Origin: Paracoccus cavernae
GTDB taxonomy: Bacteria; Pseudomonadota; Alphaproteobacteria; Rhodobacterales; Rhodobacteraceae
DNA: 64,000 bases
Assembly: GCA_030410095.1 (NCBI GenBank)
Contig: JAUFRC010000001.1
Location: 2,492,501-2,556,500, forward strand
Direction: 5' to 3'
Of this stretch, positions 30,053-39,157 are shown piece after piece. The notes under the pieces are model-generated. The model ran no database searches. It was not told where the DNA came from and saw only the letters and a program-made list of their open reading frames with translations. A program made the position numbers and the translations under genes. Numbering within the stretch: position 1 is the first letter of the stretch; the number at the start of each line of letters is the position of its first letter.

Positions 30053-30084
30053 GGCCCCGCCAAAACACGAAACCATGGCAGCAA

Positions 30085-30170
30085 TCCTGCCCTAGCTTTC
30101 ACAAAATTTCTTTTCGTTCTTTTGAATTTTTGACCTTCATGCAAAAATATCTGCTGTGAAACTGCAAAAT
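30085..30170. promoter_or_regulatory. AT-rich divergent promoter region of bkd/bkdR
   Basis: A conspicuously AT-rich stretch in GC-rich surroundings, with several T4-T5 and A-rich tracts. It is located between the regulator start and the bkd operon. Lrp-family proteins bind bent AT-rich DNA, so this is the expected control region. Individual boxes are not assigned. Confidence 0.5.
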
Positions 30171-30181
30171 CTGGAAATCCT

Positions 30182-30658
30182 GTGCCGTCAGAAACCAAGC
30201 CCATCGACGCGATCGACCGCAAGATTCTCCGCGCGTTGCGCCGCGACGGGCGCCTGTCGAACAACCAGCTCGCCGAAGAGGTCGGTCTGTCGCCCTCGCC
30301 CTGCTGGCAGCGTACCCGCAGGCTCGAGGCCGAGGGCTATATCCGTGGCTATACCGCGCTTCTCGATCAGGAAAAGCTCGGCGCGCCCGAGACGGTGATC
30401 ATCGACATCATGATGGACCGCCATGACGAGGCCGCGCTCGACAATCTCGGGCGCGCGATGGCCGAATTGCCCGAGGTGCTCGAGGTCTATCTGACCAGCG
30501 GCGAATACGACTATTTCATCAAGGTCGCGGTAAACGGCACCAAGGGCTACGAGGAGTTCCTGCGCAACAAGCTCTACCGCATCCCCGGCATCCGCCATTC
30601 GCGGTCGAGCTTCGCTTTACGTTGCCTCAAACAGGGCGGCGCGCCGATTCCGGACTAG
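30182..30658 (+). CDS. bkdR: Lrp/AsnC family regulator, probable BkdR
   Basis: An intact 158-aa protein starting at GTG (MPSETKPIDAIDRKI). Winged helix at residues 10-60 (ALRRDGRLSNNQLAEEVGLS and PCWQRTRRLEAEGYI). The RAM/ACT effector domain spans 70-150, with LTSGEYDYFIKV and LRNKLYRIPGI. It is divergent from the bkd operon, as is Pseudomonas putida BkdR, an Lrp-type activator of bkd genes responding to branched-chain amino acids (established for that organism). The role here is inferred from that arrangement. The stop codon runs into a GGATCG repeat. Confidence 0.88.
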   Translation: MPSETKPIDAIDRKILRALRRDGRLSNNQLAEEVGLSPSPCWQRTRRLEAEGYIRGYTALLDQEKLGAPETVIIDIMMDRHDEAALDNLGRAMAELPEVLEVYLTSGEYDYFIKVAVNGTKGYEEFLRNKLYRIPGIRHSRSSFALRCLKQGGAPIPD

Positions 30659-30687
30659 GATCGGGATCGGGGTCGGGATCGGGATCG
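30658..30687. repeat. Hexanucleotide tandem repeat after bkdR
   Basis: Five copies of GGATCG (the third is GGGTCG) starting inside the bkdR stop codon. It lies between the convergent bkdR and pdxY genes. Slippage here would not change either protein. Confidence 0.85.
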
Positions 30688-30707
30688 GGGGCCGGCCGGT
30701 TGCGCGC

Positions 30708-31547
30708 TCAGTCGCGCAGCAGGGCCTCGCGGAAGGACCGCCCGCCGATCTGGACTTCGAGCGTGCCCAAGGCCTGCGCATCGGCGATCGCCATGCCGGT
30801 CAGGGCCTGCGCCTCGTCCACCGCCCGCCCGAGGCTGCGGCCGCGACCAAGGCCGGCCACGACCAGCGCGGTAAACAGATCGCCCGTCCCCGACAGGGCC
30901 ACCGGCAGATGGCGCGCGGGGTGGCGGCTGATGCCCTCGGGTCCGAGGATGACGCTTTCGATCATGCCCGCCTCGGTCTCGGCCAGAACGCAGCCGGTGC
31001 CGATGATGCGCGCACCCTCGGTCACGTTCAGCCTTTCGCGCAAGCCCTCGAAATCGGCGAGGGCGGCAACCTCGATCCCGCCGAGATAGGCCAGCTCGAA
31101 CTGGTTGGGCGTCGCGAGATCGGCCAGCGGCAGCAACCGGTCGCGGAAGATCGCGGCGATGGATTCGGGGACGTAAAGGCCGGTGCCGGTATCGCCCATC
31201 ACCGGATCGCACAGATAGATCAGCGCGGGATTGGCGGCCTTGGCCCTTTCGATGAAATCGGCGGTCAGAAGCGCCACTTCGGGCGATCCGATATAGCCGG
31301 TGACCAGATATTTCGCGCGTTCGGGCAGTCCGCGTTCCTCGGCACCCAGCAGCAGATCGGCAAAGAAATCGGGCGGCATGGCCCGGCCGCGCAGGGTCGG
31401 ATGGTTGGGGGTATTCGACAAGATCACCGTCGGGATCGGCGCGACCTCCATCCCCACGGCCTGCATCGGAAAAACCGCCGCCGAATTGCCGACATGGCCG
31501 TAGACCACCTGACTTTGGATCGAGATTACCAATTCCGGACGGCTCAT
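30708..31547 (-). CDS. pdxY: Pyridoxal kinase
   Basis: An intact 279-aa ribokinase-fold kinase. VISIQSQVVYGHVGNSAAVFPMQ, GYIGSPEVALLTADF, LCDPVMGDTGTGLYVP, TPNQFELAYLGG and the anion-hole/catalytic motif ALSGTGDLFTALVV are all PdxY/PdxK signatures. It phosphorylates pyridoxal in the PLP salvage pathway using ATP. Single gene, convergent with bkdR. Several PLP enzymes occur in the window, but nothing links them directly. Confidence 0.93.
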   Translation of the reverse strand: MSRPELVISIQSQVVYGHVGNSAAVFPMQAVGMEVAPIPTVILSNTPNHPTLRGRAMPPDFFADLLLGAEERGLPERAKYLVTGYIGSPEVALLTADFIERAKAANPALIYLCDPVMGDTGTGLYVPESIAAIFRDRLLPLADLATPNQFELAYLGGIEVAALADFEGLRERLNVTEGARIIGTGCVLAETEAGMIESVILGPEGISRHPARHLPVALSGTGDLFTALVVAGLGRGRSLGRAVDEAQALTGMAIADAQALGTLEVQIGGRSFREALLRD

Positions 31548-31682
31548 GGCCCTTTTCCTTCCCGCATCGTGTTGGCAGGCAGGGCGAACCCGGCCATTTG
31601 CGCCTAGGTTAAAGCGCCAGTGCAGGGAAGGTTCAATCGTTAACGGCAGCGCCTTGCGCCAAAGCCCTGCGGCGGCTCCGCA

Positions 31683-32927
31683 TTAGGCGCCGCGCGCCAT
31701 GATCCGGCCAAGGAAGGCCGCGCGGTCAAAGGCCGTGCCGCCTTCGCCCTTCACGGGGTTGCCCGCAGACTGGGCACCGGCAGACTGGGCACCGGCAAAC
31801 TGGGTACCCCCGCCTGCGGCCCGTAGATCGCGCGGTCGAGATCGGCCAAGGCCCCTTCGTCGACCGCGCGGCCAAACGCGCGCTCGTGGGCGGCGTAATC
31901 GCGCGCGGCATGGCGCAAAGCCGCAAGATCGCCGCCCGCCGCCGCAGCCTTGAGCGCGCGCAGATTGGGATTGGGAAAGCGCGCCTTCAGCCCGCGTAGA
32001 GCCTGACGCCAACCGCCCGCCCTTTGGCCCGGAAGGGCGACCAGCAGCGCGAGGATCAACCCGCCCGCCAAAGCCAGACCCGCATTCAGCCCGAAACGGG
32101 CGGGCGGCGCGGCGGCCCCCGCCATATTGTCGCCGAAACCGCCCAGCCCGATCTGGACCGGCAAGGTCACAGCGCCCCGCATCTCGCGGATCAGCGTGTT
32201 GAACCACGGGAACTGGATCGGCATGAGCGAGCCGACCTCGCCGGTATGGGGGCGCATGCTCCATTCCCAGATCGCGACGGCGACGGGCCTTCGGCGGTCA
32301 AGCGGGTCTCGCGGATCTCGGGGGCGGTGAAGCTGATCAGCCAGGGCTCGCGGATCTCGGGGCGCGCGGGCAGCAGATGCGCCATCGTGCCCTCGGCGGT
32401 CAGGGTGATGCGCCGCGTCAGGGTTTCGCCCTCGCGCAACTCGGCGGGATCCTTGGAGAACTCGTCCTGCACCGTGAAGTGTCGCGCGGCCAAGGGGCGA
32501 CCCGCGCCGGGATAGGGCGCGACCGTCAGCGTGACCGCTCCGGCCACGACATCGAAAGTCGGGCGGGTCATGCCCTCGGCCTTGGTCAGGTGATGGGTGA
32601 CGGGGCCGATGGTCAAACTGCCGGAAACACGCGGGAAAACCGCGATGCGGCGCTCGAAGACGCCGACCAGACGCCCCTCGACCCGCTCTTGCGCCCAACG
32701 GTCGCGGGCGACCTGTATCCAGTCATAAGCGGGGAGTCGGGAAAGGTGATCGAGGACAGCGAGATTGCGCCGGTATATTCGCCCCTGATGGTGACGGGGA
32801 TCATCTCGCCCACCACGGGGCGCATGTCGGGGATGACGAGCCGCAGGGTATCTTCGGCCATGACCGGCCGGACAAGCGCGGGCAAAAGCGCGACGAACAG
32901 GACGATCAGCAGGCGCAGCTTTACCAT
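31683..32927 (-). CDS. BatD-like membrane protein, three frame breaks
   Basis: After repair about 415 aa. Signal peptide MVKLRLLIVLFVALLPALVRPVMA, then beta-rich extracytoplasmic repeats of BatD type (VIPDMRPVVGEMIPVTIRG, FTVQDEFSKDPAELREGETLTRRIT). One membrane helix follows (LNAGLALAGGLILALLVA), then a cytosolic tail. It is shorter than many BatD proteins. Breaks at 32731-32734 (C4 for C5), 32285-32289 (GG for GGG) and 31807-31811 (G5 for G6). The last one decides whether the tail reads GTQFAGAQSAG...FLGRIMARGA (chosen, family-like) or a repeat of VPSLP. Its ATG overlaps the TPR gene's stop. It is the last gene of the MoxR-Bat operon. Confidence 0.78.
31766..31810. repeat. Three tandem 15-bp repeats inside the BatD gene
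   Basis: CAGACTGGGCACCGG twice exactly, then CAAACTGGGTACCCC. It encodes a short repeated linker (AGAQS) in the cytosolic tail of the BatD-like protein. The period is a multiple of three, so copy-number change keeps frame. Confidence 0.85.
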
Positions 32928-33546
32928 GGTTCCGCCTCGCGCGGGCGGATCAGGCCCTGACTGGCGCGGCGGTCGTATTCCGCCTTGAGCCGAAGTTGCA
33001 AAAATTCGCCCGGATCGTCCGAGATCGTCGCCAGCCAGTCGTCGCTGGCCGCGATCCCGCGCGCCTCGATCGCGCGTTGCCATTCGGGCTCTTGCGCGCC
33101 CGCGGCATTGAGCATGACCGTCGGTGTGCCCGCCGCCCCTCCAGCCCGCCATGACCGGAGATCCGGCCCGGCACGACACTGTCGCCCTGATGGGGCGGAT
33201 ACATGGTCAGGACCAGCTCGCGGTTGCGGCGCGCCTCGGCATCGGCCGGATTGACGAACAGTACCGCGTCGAAATAGGCGACCGAAAGCGGGTACTCCCC
33301 GACCGCCGCCAGCGAGAGGCCGCGGTTGTAGGTCTGGCTGCGCCCCGCCTCGGCAAAGGCTGCATCGGCAGCCGCGTAGTCGCCCGCACGATAAAGCGCG
33401 ACACCCCGCTCCAGCGGACTGGCCAGAAGCGGCACGGCCAGTGAAGGCAGGCCCGCAACCAGCGCGAGCCGTCCCAAAGCCGCAGGTCCCGCCACCCCGA
33501 GGCACAAGACCGCCAGCGCCAGCAAAAGGATCAAACGGCGCTTCAT
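32921..33546 (-). CDS. TPR-repeat BatC-like protein, one frame break
   Basis: After repair about 208 aa. N-terminal hydrophobic segment (LILLLALAVLCLGVAG), then TPR-like helices (RGVALYRAGDYAAADAAFAEA, NRGLSLAAVGEYPLSVAYFD, NPADAEARRNRELVL). The C-terminal part has AQEPEWQRAIEARGI. It probably faces the periplasm and scaffolds the Bat/VWA complex. The break at 33136-33139 (GGGG for GGGGG) joins HGGLEG to AAGTPTVM. It overlaps the preceding BatB gene (ATGA) and the following BatD gene. Confidence 0.8.
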
Positions 33547-34421
33547 GCCTGCCTCCGCAGCTGGGGCAGAAGGCCCAAAAGCGCGAACAGCACGAAAAAC
33601 GGCCCGAGATCGCGATATTGCAGCGCGGTCATGGCCGCGTCGCGCTCGCGTCCCGAACCGGCCAGAGCGCGCACCACCGGCGCGGGCGCCTCGTGCCCCG
33701 AGACCGCGCCATCCGCGACCAAGGCAAGCCGCGACAGATCGCTGGCCGGATTGCCCGCCACACTCAGCGCCGAGATCCGCACCCTGCCGCCTGAAGCCGC
33801 GCCGCTTCGGCCAGCGCGGCGTCGTCGATCCCGCCGCCGTCCGAAATCAACACGAGATCGGCCCGTTTGAGCCCCGCAAGCATCTGCCCCGCCATCGCCA
33901 TCGCCGCGGCAGGCCGCGAGCTTTCATCGGGCATCGTCTCGGGCGAGAGGACCGCGATCTGGCTTTCGAGCGTCGCGGGATCGGCGGTGGGGCGGCGACC
34001 GAATAGGCCTCGCCCGCATAAAGGATCAGCCCGACCGGACGACCGGCCAGCGCGCCCAGAAGGCCTGCGGCAGCGGCTTGCGCATCCTCCAGCGCGGGAC
34101 CTTCGGCGACCGAGGGCGACATGTCGATCGCGATCACCACGGCATCGCTTTGCGCGAAAACCGGCGCATCGGCGCGCGGCACGGCCGGACCGGCAAGACC
34201 CACAACTAGCGCCGCCGCGCCGGCGATCGGGGCATAGGGCAAAACCGCGCCGCCCCTTTGCCGCCGGTACCGAGCTGGCCCAAAGCCGCAAGACCCGCCA
34301 GCATCACGGGCGACAGGACGGCCTCCCATCCGCCCGCATCGGGGCCGCGCCGCCAACGCAGAACGGCCAGAGCCGCCAAAGCCAGCAGCGCCAAAAGCCA
34401 ATAGGGCCGCAACAGGATCAT
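33543..34421 (-). CDS. VWA-domain protein BatB-like, three frame breaks
   Basis: After repair about 293 aa. MILLRPYWLLALLALAALAVL is an N-terminal membrane helix. The VWA MIDAS motif is VVIAIDMSPSVAEG (D-x-S-x-S), then LADLVLISDGGGIDD-like sequence. A C-terminal helix (LGPFFVLFALLGLLPQL) closes it. Breaks: 34253-34256 (G4 for G5), 33989-33992 (C4 for C5) and 33782-33784 (G3 for G4). It acts with BatA as a metal-dependent binding partner of the MoxR ATPase. The start overlaps BatA's stop by ATGA. Confidence 0.82.
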
Positions 34422-35343
34422 CGCCGCCTCCAGCCGATCAGGCCCAACAGAAAGAGCGCCGCACCCGCCGGCCAGATCCAGAGCGGTTGCTGATACATCA
34501 TCGGCGGTCGGGTCGAAGGGTTCGGCTCGATCTGGTCGAGCGTTGCCGCCATCGCCATGAGATCCTCCATCCCGCGCACGCGGAAGGTCGCGCCGCCGCT
34601 GGTCTCGGCGATCTCGCGCAGGGTCTTGGCATCGACCGCATCACGCGATTTGGGCTGGTTCTCCAGATCCTCGGGGCCAAGCGCGATCGTATGGATGCGG
34701 ATCCAGTGTTCGGCGGCCAGCCGCGCGGCATCGACGGCGGGAACCTTGCCCGAGGTATCAACCCCGTCCGACAAGAGCACCACGACGCGGCTGGTCTGAT
34801 CGCTCGCGCTCAGGCGCTTCATCGCGAGGCCGAGCCCGTCCGAAATCGCCGTTGCGCGACCGGATATGCCGATCTGGGCCTCGGCGATCGCGCGGGCAAC
34901 GGCATCGACATCGAAGGTCACGGGCTGGGCGAAATAGGCGCGATCACCAAAATCACCAGCCCGATCCGGTCGCCCCGCCGCGCCGCGACAAAGCGCGCCG
35001 CCACCGTTTTGACCGCATCGAGCCGCGAGATCGCCTGACCGTCGAGCTGGAAGTCCTCTTTCAGCATCGAGCCGGACAGGTCGATCACCAGCACGATATC
35101 GCGCCCCGAAGCCGGCAGCATCGCGCTTTGGCGGCTGATCTGCGGACCGGCCAGCGCCGCGACCAAAAGCACCCATGCCAACGCCGCAAGGGCAAATCGC
35201 CCGCCCGCGCGCCGCTCGGGCGTCAGAGTCGCGAAAAGATGTTCGGGCAGGCGCAAGCCGCCCTGCGCCTGTAGCGGCGGCAAAAGGCGCAGCAGAAGGA
35301 CCGCAGGCAACAAAAGAAGCGCGAGAGGGAAGGCAAAATTCAT
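34418..35343 (-). CDS. VWA-domain protein BatA-like, one frame break
   Basis: After repair about 308 aa. MNFAFPLALLLLPAVLLLRLL and ALAALAWVLLVAALAGPQI are membrane segments. The VWA domain has the MIDAS DIVLVIDLSGSMLKEDF and VVVLLSDGVDTSGKVPA. A C-terminal helix (WPAGAALFLLGLIGWRRR) anchors it. The break at 34949-34952 (TTTT for TTTTT) joins GLVI to FGDRAYFAQPV. The start overlaps the DUF4381 stop (ATGA). MoxR-Bat systems are linked to envelope stress tolerance or metal-cofactor assembly in other bacteria. Confidence 0.87.
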
Positions 35344-35720
35344 CCGCGCTTCCTTGCGGAAAGGGCGGCGGAACGGCTGCGGCCGGCGGCTTTGGCCTGC
35401 CGCACGATCTCCGCATCGTCGGGGACGGGGGCCGCGCCGTAGGCGGCGGGGCGCAGTCCCTCGGGGAGCTGGCCGATCAGACGCGCGAGAGCCAGAAGAC
35501 GCTCTTCCCCGTCTTGGGCTTTGGTGTCGTGCAACAGGGCGCGCAGTTGCGCCGCGCGCGAGCGCCGCCGCGTCAGGAAGGGAGATGCCAGCCACAAGAG
35601 CACAAGCCCCGCCAGCAGGCCGAGCCCGACCAGCGCCAGCGCGGCGCGCCAATCCAGCACCAGAACCGAGGGCGGCAGGCGGCTGGGCGACAGGGTTGCG
35701 ATCAGCTCATCCGGCGTCAT
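35340..35720 (-). CDS. DUF4381-type single-pass membrane protein
   Basis: An intact 126-aa protein. One membrane helix (LALVGLGLLAGLVLLWLASPFL) follows a short N-terminus with LPPSVLVLDW, then a basic cytosolic domain (RRRSRAAQLRALLHD). Position and architecture match DUF4381 proteins encoded between DUF58 and VWA genes in MoxR operons. It overlaps both neighbours (14 bases with DUF58, 4 with BatA). Molecular role unknown; presumably a membrane partner of the VWA proteins. Confidence 0.75.
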   Translation of the reverse strand: MTPDELIATLSPSRLPPSVLVLDWRAALALVGLGLLAGLVLLWLASPFLTRRRSRAAQLRALLHDTKAQDGEERLLALARLIGQLPEGLRPAAYGAAPVPDDAEIVRQAKAAGRSRSAALSARKRG

Positions 35721-36594
35721 CGGCCTCGACCATCACGGCTTCGGCCCCGAGGCTGCGCAGATGGCGCAGAAGGGGCGCGGGATCATATCCGCCAAGTCGG
35801 CCAAAGCGCGAGGCGCGCCCGTCGCTGACCGAAAGCGCGGGTTCCGGCGGGGCGGTTTCGGCGCGGTCGAGCAGCAGATGGACGGTGACCGCGCGACCCT
35901 TGGCCAGACGCGAAAGCGCCGCATCGCCCGAACCCAGCCCCTCGGGACCGGTCGCGAGATGGATCTGCCCGCCCGGCGGCACCATGCGTTGCCCCTGCGC
36001 AAGAATGGCCGAAAGATCATGGGCTTGCACGGGCCCAGCCCCCGCCGCCATCTGCCGCAACAGCGCCGCGTCATGGGCCTGCGCCAGCACCAGCGCGAGC
36101 GCCTGCATCTGCTCCGCCCCCATGCCCGCCGCGCGCGAAAACGGCGCCTCGCCACCCGCCGCGAGAAGCGCGACAGAGCCGCCGCGCCCCACCGCCTCCC
36201 AGCCGAGCCGCGCCAAAAGCCTGCCCGCACGGACCGAACGCAGGCTGTTGCCCGTGCCCCACAGCATCGCGGGGCGGAAATCCGCGATAAGCAGCGTGGT
36301 GTCGTCGCGGTCCTCGAAAAAGCTGCGGACATGAAGCTGGCCGGTACGCGCCGTCGCCGCCGGATCGATGCGGCGCAGATCGTCGCCGTCGGAAAAGGCA
36401 CGGATCTCGCGCAGATCCATCCCCTGCCCCGCTACCCGCGCGGCGATCGCGCCGGGGCGGCGGCTGGCGGGGCGGTGCCGGGCTGGCCGCGGCGCGGGGC
36501 GCAAAGCGATCAGTTCGGCCGCGGTCAGGCGCAGACCGGCGTGATCAAGAGCGGAGCCCTTCAGCCCCGCATTGGACGAAACCGGCGCGTTCAT
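35707..36594 (-). CDS. DUF58 domain-containing protein
   Basis: An intact 295-aa protein with the DUF58 hallmark AFSDGDDLRRIDPAATARTG followed by LHVRSFFEDRDDTTLLI, and a VWA-like remainder. MNAPVSSN is four bases after the MoxR stop. No membrane helix is obvious. DUF58 proteins accompany MoxR ATPases and the VWA proteins; they are presumed targets or adaptors. Function not established. Confidence 0.85.
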   Translation of the reverse strand: MNAPVSSNAGLKGSALDHAGLRLTAAELIALRPAPRPARHRPASRRPGAIAARVAGQGMDLREIRAFSDGDDLRRIDPAATARTGQLHVRSFFEDRDDTTLLIADFRPAMLWGTGNSLRSVRAGRLLARLGWEAVGRGGSVALLAAGGEAPFSRAAGMGAEQMQALALVLAQAHDAALLRQMAAGAGPVQAHDLSAILAQGQRMVPPGGQIHLATGPEGLGSGDAALSRLAKGRAVTVHLLLDRAETAPPEPALSVSDGRASRFGRLGGYDPAPLLRHLRSLGAEAVMVEADDAG

Positions 36595-36598
36595 CGTG

Positions 36599-37561
36599 CT
36601 ACCAAGGCCGGACCCCGGCGAGAACCTCGGCGACCAGACGCCGACCCGTGCGCCCCTCGCTGATCGCCTGCCAATTGGGAACCATGCGATGGGCCAGCGC
36701 GTCCTCGGCCAAGGCCTCGACATCTTCGGGCAAGGCGTGGTCGCGACCCGCAAGCCATGCCCGCGCCTTGGCGGCCGAGGCCAAAGCCAGTGTGCCGCGC
36801 GGCGAAACCGGATGCTCGACCCATTCGGCCACCAGCCCGCCCGCGCGCGTCGCCATCACCAACCGCACGATGTAATCCTTGAGCGCGGGCGCGAGATGGA
36901 CCGAAGCCACGGCCGCTCGGGCAGCATGGATATCCGCCTCGGCAATGATGCGGGCGTCTTGTGCGGGAGGCGTCTGGCTTTCGGCCTCGACCAGATCGAG
37001 GATCGCGCGTTCGGCCTCGGCACCGGGCAGATCCAGCGCGAGATGCAGCAGGAAACGGTCCATCTGAGCCTCGGGCAGCGGAAAGGTCCCCTCGTGCTCG
37101 ATCGGGTTCTGGGTCGCGACGACCATGAACGGATCGGGCAAAGCGCGGGTGACGCCGCCGGTGGTGACCTGATGTTCGGCCATCGCCTCGAGCAGGGCCG
37201 ATTGGACCTTGGGCGGCGCGCGGTTGATTTCATCGACCAGCACCAGCGAATGGAAAAGCGGCCCCGGCACGAAGTCGAACCCGCCCTGATCGGCGCGGAA
37301 GATCTGCGTTCCCGTCAGATCCGAGGGCAGAAGGTCGGGCGTACACTGGATCCGCGCCGATTTTCCGGGCAAATGGGCCGCGAGACGTTTGACCGCGCGG
37401 GTCTTGGCGATGCCGGGCGGCCCTTCGAGCAGGACATGCCCGCCCGCCAGAAGCGCGATCACCAGCCGCTCGGCCATGCGCTCGTGCCCGACCAGCCCCG
37501 CTGCGACATCGGCCACCAGCTGCGCAACCGGATGTCCGGCAATCCGTTCGTGATGTGTCAT
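36599..37561 (-). CDS. MoxR-type AAA+ ATPase
   Basis: An intact 320-aa AAA+ chaperone-like ATPase. Walker A is LLEGPPGIAKTRAVK and Walker B is SLVLVDEINRAPPKVQSALL. Sensor 1 lies in FMVVATQNPIEHEGTFPLPE, sensor 2 in VSPRGTLAL. The start at MTHHERI has a GGGGGG-rich binding site; an upstream ATG at 37585 is less likely. It is the first gene of a seven-gene operon with DUF58, DUF4381, BatA, BatB, TPR and BatD. MoxR ATPases remodel VWA-domain partners. Confidence 0.93.
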   Translation of the reverse strand: MTHHERIAGHPVAQLVADVAAGLVGHERMAERLVIALLAGGHVLLEGPPGIAKTRAVKRLAAHLPGKSARIQCTPDLLPSDLTGTQIFRADQGGFDFVPGPLFHSLVLVDEINRAPPKVQSALLEAMAEHQVTTGGVTRALPDPFMVVATQNPIEHEGTFPLPEAQMDRFLLHLALDLPGAEAERAILDLVEAESQTPPAQDARIIAEADIHAARAAVASVHLAPALKDYIVRLVMATRAGGLVAEWVEHPVSPRGTLALASAAKARAWLAGRDHALPEDVEALAEDALAHRMVPNWQAISEGRTGRRLVAEVLAGVRPW

Positions 37562-37757
37562 CTTGTCCCCCCGCCCAAGGTTCACGCCGGTCGGGGACTG
37601 AAACCTAATGGAAAAGCGGCCCTCTCAGACCTTAGTCTGGGGAAATTTGCCCGCACCCGCGCGAGGAAAAGGCCGCATCGTCCCGACAAGACCGGCCCGA
37701 TGCGGCCAGTCAACGCCGCCGGTCAACGCGACCGGCCCGATGGTGCCGCGCGACGGG

Positions 37758-38642
37758 CTAGCGCACCCAGCCCCGCGCCGCCTCCTGCACGATCTTGGTG
37801 AAGCTGCGCACCTTCAGCGAGCGGTGAAGATCGACATGGGTCACGAGCCAGATCTTGACCTCCCATTCGGGCGGATGCTCGTCGGGAAAGAGCTCGACCA
37901 TATCGTCCGAGGCCAAAGCCAGCGGCAAAAAGCCGATCCCCATGCCGTTGTTCACCGCAGACCAGCCCGAGCTTGATTGGGCGGTGCGCAGGACAACATT
38001 CTGCTCGGGCACGCGTTCGAGCAGCCACAAATGGAAGGGCGCGCGGTCGTCGTCGACCTCGAAGACCACGAAACGGTGCTTGGCAAGGTCGGCAACGGTT
38101 CTCGGGCGGCCGTGTTTGCGGATATATTCGCGCGAGGCAAACAATCCGACACGGAAATCCATCAAGGGAACGACGACATTATCGGGATGCGTCGGCTCGG
38201 TTCCTGCGCGGAATGCGACATGGGCCTCGCCGTAAGCCAGATGGAAGGTACGGACGTCCGAGTGGTAAAGCACTTGAACCGAAGGGAATTTATCCTGAAA
38301 CGTCTTGATGACCGGAAGAACCAAGGGGCTCATGATCGGGATTGCGGTCACGATCAGTTGACCCGCCACCTCTTCGCGCGAGGTCTCGATACGGTCGAGC
38401 ATCTGCGTCAGCTGGTCGATCACTAGATTCGAGGTCCGCAGCAGCTCCTGTCCGGCCTCCGTCGGGGTATATCCCCGCGCATGTCTTTGAAATAGCTTGG
38501 TATGCAGGCGTTCTTCAAGCGCGTCGATATGGCGGATAACCGTCGAATGGTGCATCCCCAACGCTTGTGCGGCAGCGCTTACTCGCCCCAGTTGGGCCAC
38601 CAAAGAGGCTGTTCTGATTTCTGTCCAGAGGTTTAGCCTCAT
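37758..38642 (-). CDS. LysR family transcriptional regulator
   Basis: An intact 294-aa LTTR. Winged HTH at residues 5-63 (TASLVAQLGRVSAAAQALGM, HHSTVIRHIDALEERLHTKLF). The effector domain follows, with VLYHSDVRTFHLAYGEAHVAFR and NNGMGIGFLPLALASDD. The Ser/Thr-Val spacing in the recognition helix is unusual (HHSTVIRHI instead of QPALSRQI), as in the subgroup that controls single targets. It is divergent from a small exported protein gene at 38766, its likely target. Ligand unknown. Confidence 0.9.
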   Translation of the reverse strand: MRLNLWTEIRTASLVAQLGRVSAAAQALGMHHSTVIRHIDALEERLHTKLFQRHARGYTPTEAGQELLRTSNLVIDQLTQMLDRIETSREEVAGQLIVTAIPIMSPLVLPVIKTFQDKFPSVQVLYHSDVRTFHLAYGEAHVAFRAGTEPTHPDNVVVPLMDFRVGLFASREYIRKHGRPRTVADLAKHRFVVFEVDDDRAPFHLWLLERVPEQNVVLRTAQSSSGWSAVNNGMGIGFLPLALASDDMVELFPDEHPPEWEVKIWLVTHVDLHRSLKVRSFTKIVQEAARGWVR

Positions 38643-38765
38643 AGTTCATCTCACTCGTGCACAGTCACTGTTTGCTCGGGGCAATTTAACGCGAAAGTTT
38701 TGTGAACATATAGGACCCAGAACAAACAAAAACGGCATTAACGCCTGTTAACCTGGAGATTTGAT

Positions 38766-39062
38766 ATGTTTGCTAAACTTGCAGTTGCTGCCCTTGCCCT
38801 GACCGTTGCCGCTCCGGCTTTCGCCGACACCAACCCGGGCAACGCCATGATCGCCCGCCTCGTGAACGTTGACGTCAACGAATTCAACACCAGCGAGCTC
38901 GGCGACATCGTCGGCGAAAAAGGTTCGGTCAAACAACAAGCCCGCGCCCGCTACATCCTCGAGCAGCGCGCTCGTGGCGTGAACGAAGCCGTCGCCGACG
39001 ACAGCACCACCAACTACTTCGGCCTGAGCGCTCTGAACAGCCGTCGCGGCCACGACAACTAA
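38766..39062 (+). CDS. Small exported protein of unknown function
   Basis: An intact 98-aa protein. The signal peptide MFAKLAVAALALTVAAPAFA is cleaved after AFA. The mature 78 residues are hydrophilic (NPGNAMIARLVNVDVNEFN, VKQQARARYILEQRA) with no Cys. Codon use is strongly biased (GCC, CTG, AAC, CGC), which suggests high expression. CTGGAG precedes the ATG. A strong terminator follows. It is divergent from the LysR gene. I do not recognise the family; similar small secreted proteins occur in Rhodobacterales as hypotheticals, by memory only. Confidence 0.85.
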   Translation: MFAKLAVAALALTVAAPAFADTNPGNAMIARLVNVDVNEFNTSELGDIVGEKGSVKQQARARYILEQRARGVNEAVADDSTTNYFGLSALNSRRGHDN

Positions 39063-39084
39063 TCCTCCCGAATGTCGGGAAAAC

Positions 39085-39115
39085 GGCGCGCGGCCTGACG
39101 GCTGCGCGCCTTTTT
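39085..39115 (+). terminator. Rho-independent terminator of the small exported protein gene
   Basis: GGCGCGCGGCC / GGCTGCGCGCC stem with one mismatch and a TGAC loop, followed by TTTTT. Confidence 0.88.
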
Positions 39116-39157
39116 CTTGCCTCGGCAGCCTCGTCACATGCTGCTGTCAGGCAAAGG

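Noticed and set aside
31683..31811. A BatD C-terminus reading VPSLPVPSLPVPSL
   Set aside because: It results from a missing G in a G run at 31807-31811. The other frame gives a longer, family-like tail (FDRAAFLGRIMARGA).
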